From assembly GCF_002284535.1 (NCBI RefSeq), contig NZ_NPKH01000020.1:496001-560000 (forward strand): DNA of 64,000 bases, read 5' to 3'. The notes beneath the pieces were generated by a model. It ran no database searches and was not told the DNA's origin. It saw only the letters and a list, made by a program, of their open reading frames with translations. Below are positions 44,239 to 52,442 of the stretch, piece after piece; positions within the stretch are counted from its first letter, which is position 1; each line of letters starts with the position of its first letter. Origin of the DNA: Mesorhizobium wenxiniae. Lineage in GTDB: Bacteria > Pseudomonadota > Alphaproteobacteria > Rhizobiales > Rhizobiaceae. Both the position numbers and the translations under genes were made by a program.

Positions 44239-45096
44239 ATGGCGCTTTCGCGAGAACGCCTCCGGGTTGCCTACAAGGATTCCTGCCGGATGGAGATCGA
44301 GGCGCTGAAACCGGGCAATGTCCATCTGTTCGCCGACGGGCACGGCATGTCCGCCGCCCAGTTCATGACCAGCGCCGAGGTCTCGTCCGGACCGCTGACC
44401 GACCCTCGCCTGCCGGTCGGACGGCGCATGCTGGAAGCGGTCCGCGCGACTCGCCTGGCGGTCGCGACCAATACCAACCTCGGTATCATACTTCTGGCAG
44501 GGCCTCTGCTGTGCGCCGCCGGAATGGCAGGCGCCCCACTGCACGACAATCGGCTGCGCGACAATCTCGACGCGGTGCTGCGCGCGATGAGCATGGACGA
44601 TACCAGGGCGGTGTTCGAGGCGATCGTTGCGGCCGTGCCGGGCGGTCTTGGCGAGGCCGCGAACGATGTGCGGCAGGAGCCGAAGGTTCATCTGCTCGAA
44701 GCCATGCGGGAGGCGGCCGACCGCGACATGATCGCCCGCCAGTATGTCACCGGTTTCGGCGACGTGTTCGGCGTCGGGCTTGCGGCTCTGCAAGCGGCGT
44801 TGGCACGCGGCGAAGGCGGCATGTGGCCGACGGTGTTCGCCTATATGGCGTTTCTCGCCGGCTTCCCTGACAGTCATGTGGTGCGCAAGCATGGCGCTGA
44901 AGCCGCACTTCAGGCGCGCCAACAAGCCCTTGCCGTTGAGGCGGCGCTGCATGCCAGCGATGACGAGACGTCACGCATTCGTCTGCTCATGGAGCTCGAC
45001 CGCCGGCTGAAAGCGAACAAGGTCAATCCCGGCACCTCGGCCGACCTGACCGTGGCTACTCTTTTAGTCCACACCCTCGGCGTTCAGCTTGCATAA
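44239..45096 (+). CDS. CitG/MdcB-like triphosphoribosyl-dephospho-CoA synthase homologue
   Basis: A 285-residue all-helical protein. The CitG signature LKPGNVH is at 23-29, AEVSSGPL near 47, NTNLGIILLAGPL near 78 and NKVNPGTSADLTVATL near 262. CitG transfers ATP-derived phosphoribosyl onto dephospho-CoA to make a prosthetic group; no citrate or malonate decarboxylase lies nearby, so in this conserved position the homologue probably performs a related ribosyl transfer for the H4MPT side chain. The exact reaction is unknown. It starts 12 bases after the ATP-grasp gene. Confidence 0.83.
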   Translation: MALSRERLRVAYKDSCRMEIEALKPGNVHLFADGHGMSAAQFMTSAEVSSGPLTDPRLPVGRRMLEAVRATRLAVATNTNLGIILLAGPLLCAAGMAGAPLHDNRLRDNLDAVLRAMSMDDTRAVFEAIVAAVPGGLGEAANDVRQEPKVHLLEAMREAADRDMIARQYVTGFGDVFGVGLAALQAALARGEGGMWPTVFAYMAFLAGFPDSHVVRKHGAEAALQARQQALAVEAALHASDDETSRIRLLMELDRRLKANKVNPGTSADLTVATLLVHTLGVQLA

Positions 45097-45264
45097 TCGC
45101 GACGTTGGTGGTTGACTTTCAGGAGCGGAAGCTGGGCTTCCGCGGCTATCCAGCCAACCGGTCCGGATCTCCGGGCGCTGCCAACAAGGATAGCTGTCCA
45201 TCGAGCGCTCGCTCGGTTTGCGGCGTCTTTGGACACCATAACTGTGTCTTGGAGGAGAATTGGC

Positions 45265-45771
45265 ATGGCAAAGATCTCGAAAGTAATGGTCGGTGAATCG
45301 CTGGTAGGAGACGGCAACGAAGTGGCGCATGTCGACCTGCTCATCGGCCCGCGGGGGAGCGCGGTCGAAACAGCATTTTGCAACGCGCTGACCAACAACA
45401 AGGACGGTTTTACCTCCCTTTTGGCGGTGATCGCGCCCAATCTTCAGTGCAAGCCCAACACCGTGATGTTCAACAAGGTCACGATCAAGGGCGCCAAGCA
45501 GGCCGTGCAGATGTTCGGCCCGGCGCAGCATGCGGTTGCCAAGGCCGTACAGGACAGCGTCGCCGAGGGGATCATTCCCGCCAACGAGGCGGACGATCTG
45601 TTCATCTGCGTCGGCGTTTTCATCCACTGGGACGCCGCCGACGACGCCAAGATCCAGAAGTACAATTACGAAGCGACGAAGGAAGCCATCCAACGCGCCG
45701 TCGCAGGAACGCCGACCGCCGCCGAGGCCACGGATAAGCGGGACCAGGTGAAGCATCCGTTCGCGGCTTAG
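45265..45771 (+). CDS. fae: Formaldehyde-activating enzyme
   Basis: A 168-residue enzyme that speeds condensation of formaldehyde with H4MPT. It is close to Methylobacterium Fae: [22 protein letters not shown], the invariant [40 protein letters not shown] and [23 protein letters not shown] at 45251-45258 fixes the ATG at 45265. The 168-base gap before it, and its very strong ribosome site, suggest it may also have its own promoter, as Fae is made in large amounts. It closes the plus-strand operon; a GC hairpin follows. Confidence 0.97.
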   Translation: MAKISKVMVGESLVGDGNEVAHVDLLIGPRGSAVETAFCNALTNNKDGFTSLLAVIAPNLQCKPNTVMFNKVTIKGAKQAVQMFGPAQHAVAKAVQDSVAEGIIPANEADDLFICVGVFIHWDAADDAKIQKYNYEATKEAIQRAVAGTPTAAEATDKRDQVKHPFAA

Positions 45772-45797
45772 ACAAGAGACAGCCCCGCACAGGCAAA

Positions 45798-45819
45798 ACC
45801 CTCGGCGGAGCCCGAGGGT
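45798..45819 (+). terminator. Hairpin downstream of fae
   Basis: ACCCTCGG at 45798-45805 pairs with CCGAGGGT at 45812-45819 around a 6-base loop, 27 bases past the fae stop. Only a weak T-run follows, so it may be a partial intrinsic terminator or an mRNA-stabilising end. Confidence 0.5.
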
Positions 45820-45870
45820 CTGTTGCGCCGCCTGAAAAAGCTTCTGGGCCTTTAGGAATCGGACCCGATC

Positions 45871-46022
45871 TTGCCTTCTCCCCTTGTGGGAGAAGGTGGA
45901 TTGGCGCGCAGCGCCAAGACGGTTGAGGGGTGCTGGAAGGATCGCCGGCGGTGCCAAGCTGGAACACCCCTCATCCGATCGAGCTTCGCTCGGCCACCTT
46001 CTCCCACAAGGGGAGAAGGCAA
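45871..46022. repeat. Palindromic intergenic repeat with perfect 29-bp ends
   Basis: The 29 bases at 45871-45899 (TTGCCTTCTCCCCTTGTGGG and on) are the exact reverse complement of 45994-46022. The inner part is also partly self-complementary (GTTGAGGGGTG against CACCCCTCAT). The 152-base unit lies between the convergent fae and HisA-like genes and would fold into a long hairpin. Similar elements are, to my knowledge, widespread between genes in rhizobia. Confidence 0.85.
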
Positions 46023-46036
46023 GAGCCGCGCGGACC

Positions 46037-46735
46037 TCAGGCACCAAGCGTTGTGAGGTGCCCGGGCGTGAGCGTGCCGTCATGCAGCGAGGTTGCGACC
46101 AGCGCGGCGGCGATACCGAGTGACGAAAGGGCGCGAATGTCGGCCTCGTTGCGCACCCCGCCGGCCGCGATGACGGAGCGGCTTCCAGCCTTCCCCTTGA
46201 TGGCCTCGAGCCGCGTGAAATCGGGACCGGAGGCGGAACCGACCTTGGCCAATGTCATGACGATCAATTTTTGCGGCCAAAGCGCCGGCTCGTCGAGAAA
46301 TGCTGCCGGGCCGCGAAACCCGTCGTCGAAGAAATCCAGCGACAGGATAAGCTCCGGATGATCGCAAAAGCGCCGCAACAGCGCGTCGTCCTGCTGCGAT
46401 TCGGATCCCAGGACCGGGCAAAGCCAGGGTTCGGCAAGTGCTGCCGAAAGGGTTTTCTCGTCGGCGAAGCCGGCATCGAGCCAAAGCTCCGGCGGCTCCG
46501 CCATCGCCTTCAGCCGGGCAAGCGCGCCGCTGTTTGGCGTTCCGCCTTCGATGGCATCGAGATCGGCGATATAAAAGGCCGGAAAAGGGTAAAGCCGGCG
46601 CAGGCCTTCGGCGACCGCAACGACGTCGGAAGTTTGGCTGAGCGGCGTGACGATCGGCTTGTAGCGATCGCGTTTTCCTTGCTGGGCGCGGACCACCTCG
46701 CCGCCTTTCAGGTCGAGAACCGGAATGATACGCAA
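46037..46735 (-). CDS. HisA-like TIM-barrel protein of the H4MPT cluster
   Basis: A 232-residue beta/alpha barrel related to HisA/HisF. LRIIPVLDLKGGEVVRAQQG at the N-terminus has the HisA catalytic-type Asp in V-L-D, YIADLDAIEGG near residue 60 carries the second Asp-containing strand, and AAGGVRNEADIRAL near 190 is the phosphate loop. Start is TTG at 46735 after AAAGAG. Because it is in an H4MPT locus and not a his operon, it is expected to act in methanofuran or methanopterin synthesis rather than histidine. The substrate is unknown. It is divergent from the gene at 46792. Confidence 0.8.
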   Translation of the reverse strand: MRIIPVLDLKGGEVVRAQQGKRDRYKPIVTPLSQTSDVVAVAEGLRRLYPFPAFYIADLDAIEGGTPNSGALARLKAMAEPPELWLDAGFADEKTLSAALAEPWLCPVLGSESQQDDALLRRFCDHPELILSLDFFDDGFRGPAAFLDEPALWPQKLIVMTLAKVGSASGPDFTRLEAIKGKAGSRSVIAAGGVRNEADIRALSSLGIAAALVATSLHDGTLTPGHLTTLGA

Positions 46736-46791
46736 CGCTCTTTTTCTCGCTGACCAACTGCCCCTGACCAACTGTGATGAAAGCTTGAAGT

Positions 46792-47826
46792 GTGGAAAAA
46801 AGAAAGAGCATCGTTGCCGGCTTCGATATTGGCGGCGCGCATCTGAAGGTGACGCGTGCGCAAGACGGCCGCATCCTCGAGGCAGTAACGGTCGCCACGC
46901 CGCTTTGGCTCGGGCTCCATACCCTGACCTCGGCGTTCGAGGAAACGGCTCCAATCTATGCCGGCGCCGATCTCAACGCTTTCACCATGACCGGCGAACT
47001 GGCGGACATCTTTCCGTCCCGCGATGCCGGCGTCGCGGCACTGCTGGATGAGATTTCAAGCCGTTTCCCAGGCGAAAACCTGATCTATGCCGGACCGTCC
47101 GGCTTTGTCGGGGCTGAGCAGGCAGCGCGGCTGAGCGCCGATGTCGCCTCCGCCAACTGGCACGCGACAGCGTCGTTGGTGGCAAAGCTCGCCGGCGATG
47201 CGCTGTTCGTCGACATGGGCTCGACCACCACCGACATCATCGCCATAAAAAATGGCGCCGTCGCCAATGACGGCTACACCGATGCCGGACGGCTTCTGAG
47301 CGGCGAACTGGTCTATACCGGCTTCACCAGGACGTTCCTGTTCGGCGTCGCCTCGTCTGCTCCCGTCCGCGGCAGGCTGACGCCGCTGATGAACGAGTAT
47401 TTCGCCTCGATCGCCGACGCGCACCGGATCCTGGGGGTGCTCGACGAAAAGGACGACAGGCACGCTTCCGCCGACGGCAAGGAAAAGACGATCGACGGTT
47501 CGATCGCCCGGCTGGCGCGCATGATCGGGCGCGACGCTGCCGACCTGACGTTGCCGGAATGGCGTGAAGTCGCGCGCTGGTTCAGCGAACAGCAGTTGCG
47601 CAAGATGCACGACGCAGCGTCCCTGGTTGCCGGGCCCATGGCGCGGGATGTGCCGATCGTCGGCGCCGGAACCGGCCGCTGGCAGATCAGGCGGCTGGCC
47701 GAACGCATGGAACGCCGCTTCGTCGACTTCGCCGAGATCATCCCCGCAGATGACGCCGTTCGCGGCGAAGCCAGCAGCGTCGCGCCTGCGTCCGCAGTGG
47801 CGCTGCTGGCGGGATCTCAATTGTAG
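46792..47826 (+). CDS. H4MPT-linked C1 pathway protein, hydantoinase-like (probable MfnF counterpart)
   Basis: A 344-residue protein of the hydantoinase/oxoprolinase (ASKHA-fold) group. The N-terminal FDIGGAHLKV phosphate-like loop is at about 9-18, and the second loop is VDMGSTTTDIIAI near 141. It matches what I know as the family of probable H4MPT-linked C1 transfer pathway proteins; the archaeal counterpart is reported to join the furan and tyramine halves of methanofuran (MfnF), which I recall without certainty. Start is GTG at 46792. It ends 13 bases from the convergent DUF447 gene. Confidence 0.82.
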   Translation: MEKRKSIVAGFDIGGAHLKVTRAQDGRILEAVTVATPLWLGLHTLTSAFEETAPIYAGADLNAFTMTGELADIFPSRDAGVAALLDEISSRFPGENLIYAGPSGFVGAEQAARLSADVASANWHATASLVAKLAGDALFVDMGSTTTDIIAIKNGAVANDGYTDAGRLLSGELVYTGFTRTFLFGVASSAPVRGRLTPLMNEYFASIADAHRILGVLDEKDDRHASADGKEKTIDGSIARLARMIGRDAADLTLPEWREVARWFSEQQLRKMHDAASLVAGPMARDVPIVGAGTGRWQIRRLAERMERRFVDFAEIIPADDAVRGEASSVAPASAVALLAGSQL

Positions 47827-47839
47827 GCACTATATTGGT

Positions 47840-48430
47840 TCAGCCGCGTACCTCATCACCGCTGGACTCCTTGACCGACAGGTGATCGCCGACACGCTGC
47901 ATCAGCCAGTCCCAGGCTTGCTTTTCGGCCTCGCCCGCGGTCTTTTCGATGGCAATCGACAGGTAGGCGACTTCCGCCTCGATCTTGTCGCGCTGCAGCA
48001 TGCCGAGCCGGCTGACCAGGATGGCCAGCTCCAGCACCGCCGCCTTGGCGCGGTTGAAGCCGGTGAACGGCGCATGCGTTTCCTCCTGCACCACGCGGCA
48101 GAAGTGGCGAGGTCGCATAGCATCGTCATCGATACCTTCGACTTCGAGGACAGAATGCGCGAGCGCCGCTGCGAGCCGCGGCACCGGAAACCCGTTTACC
48201 GCAACGGTTGGCCAATGCTTGCGCCCGGTCAGGCAGCCGGCAAAGATACGCACGTCATCGGTGTAATTGGCGATGGCGAACGGCACTTCGGCGAGATTGT
48301 CGAGCGTGATCGACGGCCGGAACGGCGCGATCACCCAGCCGTCCTTCTCGGCGATGATGCCGATCGGCGCTATGTGGACGTCGCCGGTCTTGCTGACAGT
48401 GGTGATGATCGATTCTCTGATGTAGGGCAT
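47840..48430 (-). CDS. DUF447-family protein
   Basis: A 196-residue protein. The N-terminal half (MPYIRESIITTVSKTGDVHIAPIG...PFRPS) looks like the split-barrel FMN-binding fold of pyridoxamine-phosphate-oxidase-like proteins. FNRAKAAVLELAILVSRL near residue 125 starts a helical C-terminal part. This is the DUF447 family found with archaeal and bacterial H4MPT genes. Its role is not established; a flavin-dependent step or cofactor salvage is a guess. Start ATG 48430 is three bases after the stop of the DHPS-like gene, so it is the last gene of that minus-strand operon. Confidence 0.8.
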   Translation of the reverse strand: MPYIRESIITTVSKTGDVHIAPIGIIAEKDGWVIAPFRPSITLDNLAEVPFAIANYTDDVRIFAGCLTGRKHWPTVAVNGFPVPRLAAALAHSVLEVEGIDDDAMRPRHFCRVVQEETHAPFTGFNRAKAAVLELAILVSRLGMLQRDKIEAEVAYLSIAIEKTAGEAEKQAWDWLMQRVGDHLSVKESSGDEVRG

Positions 48431-48433
48431 GGT

Positions 48434-49828
48434 TTAGCGCTCTTTCTTCGCGCGAAGCGTGTGGCCCGCCTCCGCAAGGCGGGTGCGGTCGGTTTCTGGA
48501 GCCGGCGCGGCAACGCCCCATGCGAGCGGCTCGTCCTGCACATAGCGCTTGCCGAGGCGCCACGCGATCTCGGCCTTCATCAGTTCGGCGCCGAGATAGA
48601 ACGCATGCGCGCCATCTGCCTCAACGCCAAGCCCGGCAAAGAGTTCGAACGCATCCCTGGAAACTGCATGCCCCTTGCCGTTGAAAACATGAATGCCGTC
48701 CTCGGCGGTCATGATGCGGAAGTTGTTGTCGCGCACCTCCGCCGCGAGCGCTGCGATATCCTCGGTCGAGGCCGTAAACGGCTTGCGGTCGTGAACCTGC
48801 AGCAGCCCTGGATGGTAACTGCGCGGCAGCGCTCCGTCGTTCTTCGCCGCAAACAGGATGCGGCGGGCAACATCGTGCTCCTCGATCGTTCGCAGCGTGT
48901 GCGGGCTGACATGCACGGCAAGCACGTTTCGGATCTGAAGTTCCGAGCAGAGCCCGGCCAGAACCGCGGTAACGCCGGAACTGTCGGCGTCGGTCAATTC
49001 GGTGAGATTGCCGGTGCCCATCAGCAGTTCGATGTCGGGCCAGCGCCGCCGCGCCTCAATGAAGCGCGCAAGTGAGGCCGCAAAGCCGAAATGGATCGGG
49101 TCGAGCACGGGATCGGCGATGAAGGCGACGCCGGCCTTTTGCGACGCTTCAATGGCGCGGCCGAGCGAATCCAGGTCGCCGGGCGTGGCCGGGATCAAAA
49201 CTGGTACGGCCTTGTAGTCGAAGGCCAGCGGCAGCGTGTTCTCATCGAGGCTGAGAAGATAGTCCGCACCGGCGCGTGCGCCGATCGACAGTTCGTCTGA
49301 TCTGGCCGAATCGACGCTGACCAGAAATCCCTGTGCCTTCAGTTCGCGCACCGCCTCTTCCAGCAAGGGAAACGGCGTTTCCGGCAGGCAGCCGAGATCG
49401 ATGACGTTGGCACCGGCCGCGGCCAACGTCCGTGCCCTCGCCACCAGCGCCTCGACCGACAGCATCGGCGCGTCGACGATTTCGGCGAAGATGCGCATGT
49501 CGTGACGCGAAAGGTCAGGCGGCTCGCCCGCCCGGCCGAGGAAGGCCGGCAGATCGGCGATCTCGTCAGGCCCGCGCACGAAGGGCACGCCGAAATGGTT
49601 CGACAGATGCTCGATGTCGCCGCGATAGCGGCCGGGCAGGATGACGCGGTCGATGCCGCCCGTCAGGCTGAGCCGCCGCTTGATGATGTCTTCGCTCATC
49701 AGCGCCGCAACCTTGACGCCGATGTCGATGATCTCCCAGGCAAATTCGGTTTCGCCCAGTCCGGCCAGCAGCCTTTCCAGCCGGACTTTTGCCAGGTGGC
49801 CGGTAAGAAAGACCAGCCGCTCAGCCAT
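48434..49828 (-). CDS. Dihydropteroate synthase-like protein of H4MPT biosynthesis
   Basis: A 464-residue protein. Residues 1-150 form a family-specific N-terminal domain (MAERLVFLTGHLAKVRLERLL). The barrel resembles DHPS: GANVIDLGCLPETPFPLLEEAV near residue 150, VSVDSARSDEL near 183, FIADPVLDPIHFGF near 240 and LLMGTGNLTELTDADSSG near 270. It probably joins the pterin diphosphate to the beta-RFAP-derived unit. ATG 49828 overlaps the flavoprotein stop by eight bases (ATGGCTGA). The frame extension to 49906 is rejected as it lies in the flavoprotein gene. Confidence 0.87.
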   Translation of the reverse strand: MAERLVFLTGHLAKVRLERLLAGLGETEFAWEIIDIGVKVAALMSEDIIKRRLSLTGGIDRVILPGRYRGDIEHLSNHFGVPFVRGPDEIADLPAFLGRAGEPPDLSRHDMRIFAEIVDAPMLSVEALVARARTLAAAGANVIDLGCLPETPFPLLEEAVRELKAQGFLVSVDSARSDELSIGARAGADYLLSLDENTLPLAFDYKAVPVLIPATPGDLDSLGRAIEASQKAGVAFIADPVLDPIHFGFAASLARFIEARRRWPDIELLMGTGNLTELTDADSSGVTAVLAGLCSELQIRNVLAVHVSPHTLRTIEEHDVARRILFAAKNDGALPRSYHPGLLQVHDRKPFTASTEDIAALAAEVRDNNFRIMTAEDGIHVFNGKGHAVSRDAFELFAGLGVEADGAHAFYLGAELMKAEIAWRLGKRYVQDEPLAWGVAAPAPETDRTRLAEAGHTLRAKKER

Positions 49829-50372
49829 GGCGTGCGAGTTCGGCGTAGCGCCGTCTGACCGAGGCTTCGAGATCGGCAAGCGACTCGACCACCTGTGTTC
49901 GCTCAAAACTCTTCAGCTGGTTGGTATTCTCCAGGTCGATCCTGCGCGGATAGACCTTGACCAGCCCATGCGGCGCCATGGTTTCGAGTTCCGGCGCGGT
50001 GTCGCAGGCAAAGACGATGGCCGGCACCCGGCATTTTCCCGCCTGGGCAAAGACGTTGGTGGCGAGCGTGTCGGAAATGCCGTGCACGCATTTGGCGACC
50101 GTATTGGAACTGGCCGGCGCCACCACCACCGTATGATAGACACCATGATAGAATTCGCCGACCGGGATCGCGCTTGCCGTCTTGTCGTGCAGCACGCGCG
50201 TCGTCTCCGGAAAATCGAGCTTGAGCTTGTACATGCGCAGCACTTCGTTAGCGGCTTTCGACACGAAGACATCGCAATGCTCGATCTGGTGGATGAGTGC
50301 AAAACTCTCCGTAAAAAAATGACCGGAACCGGTCAAAACCCATGCCCAGCGCGGCGTATGCAGCGTCGCCAT
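49821..50372 (-). CDS. afpA: Archaeoflavoprotein AfpA/DmrX-like flavoprotein
   Basis: A 183-residue flavoprotein of the PPC-decarboxylase/UbiX fold. WVLTGSGHFFTES near residue 10 is the FMN phosphate loop, and VVVAPASSNTVAKCVHGISDTLATN (about 81-105) is the family's conserved block. In bacterial H4MPT clusters such proteins act as, or donate electrons to, dihydromethanopterin reductase, giving the final reduction to tetrahydromethanopterin. No ferredoxin-like cysteine cluster is visible. It starts three bases after the fusion gene stop, so coupled translation is likely. Confidence 0.83.
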   Translation of the reverse strand: MATLHTPRWAWVLTGSGHFFTESFALIHQIEHCDVFVSKAANEVLRMYKLKLDFPETTRVLHDKTASAIPVGEFYHGVYHTVVVAPASSNTVAKCVHGISDTLATNVFAQAGKCRVPAIVFACDTAPELETMAPHGLVKVYPRRIDLENTNQLKSFERTQVVESLADLEASVRRRYAELARHG

Positions 50373-50375
50373 CGC

Positions 50376-52217
50376 CTACCCTGCTTTTCTTGCCGACCGG
50401 ATCGGAGCCGCGATCCGAATGCCGGGCAGACTGCCCGCCGCGAGCAGCGCCGCGGCGTCGGCGGCATCTTTCGGGCCGGCGAGATGGACATCGACACCGT
50501 CGGGCAGCATGGCGGCGAAGCCGGCATCGACGATGCCTCTGGCCGCCAGGCTGTCGATCGCGTCGCTGCCGAAGAAGGCGCCGGTCTGCTTGATCAAGAG
50601 CAGCGCATTGGCGCCGAGCTTGCCGGCAAGCCAGGCGGCCAGCGAATCGGAGGTAACGTCCCAGGACGCCGGAATGTCCGGCGCCGGCAGCGCCAAGGAC
50701 GATGGCAGCCACACCGGCACTTTCCCCGCGTCCAGCGCCCGCCGCATTTCTTCCAGCGACCGCGCCGGCGCCAGCCTTTCGTCGCGGTCGAGGATGATTT
50801 GGGCGAACTGCTCCATGGCGAGGATCGCCATGGCGTGGGCGGCGGTGTCGGAAAAATCCATGTAAATCTGCGTCTCGCGCACCTGGTCGGCAAAGCGGCC
50901 GCCGCCGGGCACGATGACGATCGGCAGGCTGGAGCCCGCCAGCGCCGCGATCCAGTCCGCCATTTCCGTCGCATCGGCCGTGCTGCCGCCAAGCTTGACG
51001 ACGGCTCGCTTGGCGATGACGCGCCTGACGGCTTCGGGCCTTTCCGGTCGCGGCTGGGAAACAGCGCCTTGGTCTTTTCGGCCGGCAGCGCCGGAGGCGA
51101 CGCCGCGGCCAGCCGATTGGCGCTTGCGTTCGATCTCGACGCCGACGCCGCCCGGGCCGAGTTCGAGTTTTTCCACCCTTACCGTGACGCGTACGACACG
51201 CGGGTTGTCCAGAATGTAGGTCGCCACCTGCTCGGCCAAGGCCTCGCTAAGCTGGACGTGGCCGCGCGCAACAATGGTGCGAATGCCATCCATGATGATG
51301 TCGTAGGAGAACACATGGCGCATGTCTTCGGGATGGTCGGTGACTTGCAGCACGTCGGCGGTCACGTCGAAACGCACCTTCTGTGTATGGCCGTGCTCGA
51401 AGCTGTAAGCGCCGATCTGAACCGGCAGGACAAAGTCCCGCACGAAGATTTTGTCGGTGCCCAGTGTCGGGTCGGTGCCCGGCGAATAGCCCCTCGCCGC
51501 CAGCAGGCGGTAGTCGACGCTCGACGGGCCGCCGGCCCGGGATTCTTCCGGGACCAATTCGCGGATCTGCGCAACGGCCTCGACACTGATCGAACCCACG
51601 CGGCCGGAGTGGCCGCACAGTGCCCCGCGAAAGCCGAGAAAATCGGGAGCGAAGGGCAGCAGACGCGGGATATCAGGGATTTCCAGCGATCCGCTCAGGC
51701 CAACAATCAGACCGAGCGATTTGGCTCGATCGATGAAACCCGGGATACGCTCGGGCGGCAGATGGTCAAGCAGCCGCCCGTTTGCCTTGATCGCAGTGTC
51801 GACCATAGCGCCATGGAAGCGATGTTTGGCAAGCATCGGCAGAAGCTCGAAATCCGGCGCCAGGTCGGCGAAAAGCACGGCGATCAGTTTCGTTCGCGCG
51901 GCGAGCGGCTCGAGCGCCGCCGCGCAGGCGGAGACATTTTCCGACGGGAAAAAGCCTATCTTGACGTAATCGACGCCGGTCGCGGCGATCTCTTCGGCCT
52001 TGCCGCGGATCGTCTCCGGTTCCATCGGCAGGTCGCCGCAGACCGCGCTGACCGGCGCCCGGCCGGCGATGAATGAAATCGTCCGGCGGATGGTTTGCGT
52101 GGATACCGCGCCCAGCGCCCCCGCCTTCGGATCCTTCAGGTCGACGATGTCGACGCCACCCGAAAGGGCGATCTCCGCCTCGTCGACGCCGGTGACACTG
52201 GCCAGCATTCTGGTCAT
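50376..52217 (-). CDS. Trifunctional fusion: MfnB-like, dihydroneopterin aldolase-like and MfnE-like kinase domains
   Basis: One uninterrupted 613-residue ORF holds three enzymes. Residues 1-230 are UPF0264/MfnB ((5-formylfuran-3-yl)methyl phosphate synthase): VDLKDPKAGALGA with Lys28, and MVDTAIK with Asp140 and Lys144, the expected Schiff-base set. Residues 255-365 are FolB: VQIGAYSFEHGHTQKVRFDV with Glu274, and VRVEKLELGPGGVGVEIER with Lys350. A Gly/Ala/Arg linker (366-402) leads to an amino-acid-kinase-fold domain (403-613; AVVKLGGSTAD, IVPGGGRFAD), like MfnE. So furan synthesis, furan kinase and pterin aldolase are joined. It heads the operon with afpA, DHPS-like and DUF447 genes. The start at 52217 gives the family N-terminus. 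Confidence 0.85.
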   Translation of the reverse strand: MTRMLASVTGVDEAEIALSGGVDIVDLKDPKAGALGAVSTQTIRRTISFIAGRAPVSAVCGDLPMEPETIRGKAEEIAATGVDYVKIGFFPSENVSACAAALEPLAARTKLIAVLFADLAPDFELLPMLAKHRFHGAMVDTAIKANGRLLDHLPPERIPGFIDRAKSLGLIVGLSGSLEIPDIPRLLPFAPDFLGFRGALCGHSGRVGSISVEAVAQIRELVPEESRAGGPSSVDYRLLAARGYSPGTDPTLGTDKIFVRDFVLPVQIGAYSFEHGHTQKVRFDVTADVLQVTDHPEDMRHVFSYDIIMDGIRTIVARGHVQLSEALAEQVATYILDNPRVVRVTVRVEKLELGPGGVGVEIERKRQSAGRGVASGAAGRKDQGAVSQPRPERPEAVRRVIAKRAVVKLGGSTADATEMADWIAALAGSSLPIVIVPGGGRFADQVRETQIYMDFSDTAAHAMAILAMEQFAQIILDRDERLAPARSLEEMRRALDAGKVPVWLPSSLALPAPDIPASWDVTSDSLAAWLAGKLGANALLLIKQTGAFFGSDAIDSLAARGIVDAGFAAMLPDGVDVHLAGPKDAADAAALLAAGSLPGIRIAAPIRSARKAG

Positions 52218-52442
52218 TGGAAGACTTTCTCCGGCATGAGGGACAGGGCGCTCTCGGGTCCGGATACCGAAATCCGCTCAGTTGCGCTTCCGGCGAGCAG
52301 GCATGCCACTAAAGCAGACGCGAGAAGTCCACTTTCAGGGTTTGATAAAATTTGCGGGTCAGCTAAGCTCATCATGGGCACCTTGACTTCGCGCCGGTCC
52401 GGCAACAATCGGACTTTAGCGCAAGAACGGGTAATTTTATCG

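Noticed and set aside
44239..45096. Citrate or malonate decarboxylase prosthetic-group operon
   Set aside because: The CitG-like gene is alone among H4MPT genes and no decarboxylase subunit is present.
49641..52076. An 811-codon plus-strand ORF
   Set aside because: It is antisense to the afpA and MfnB-FolB-MfnE genes, whose domains are clearly recognisable; long antisense frames are common at this GC content and its protein looks like low-complexity Arg/His-rich sequence.
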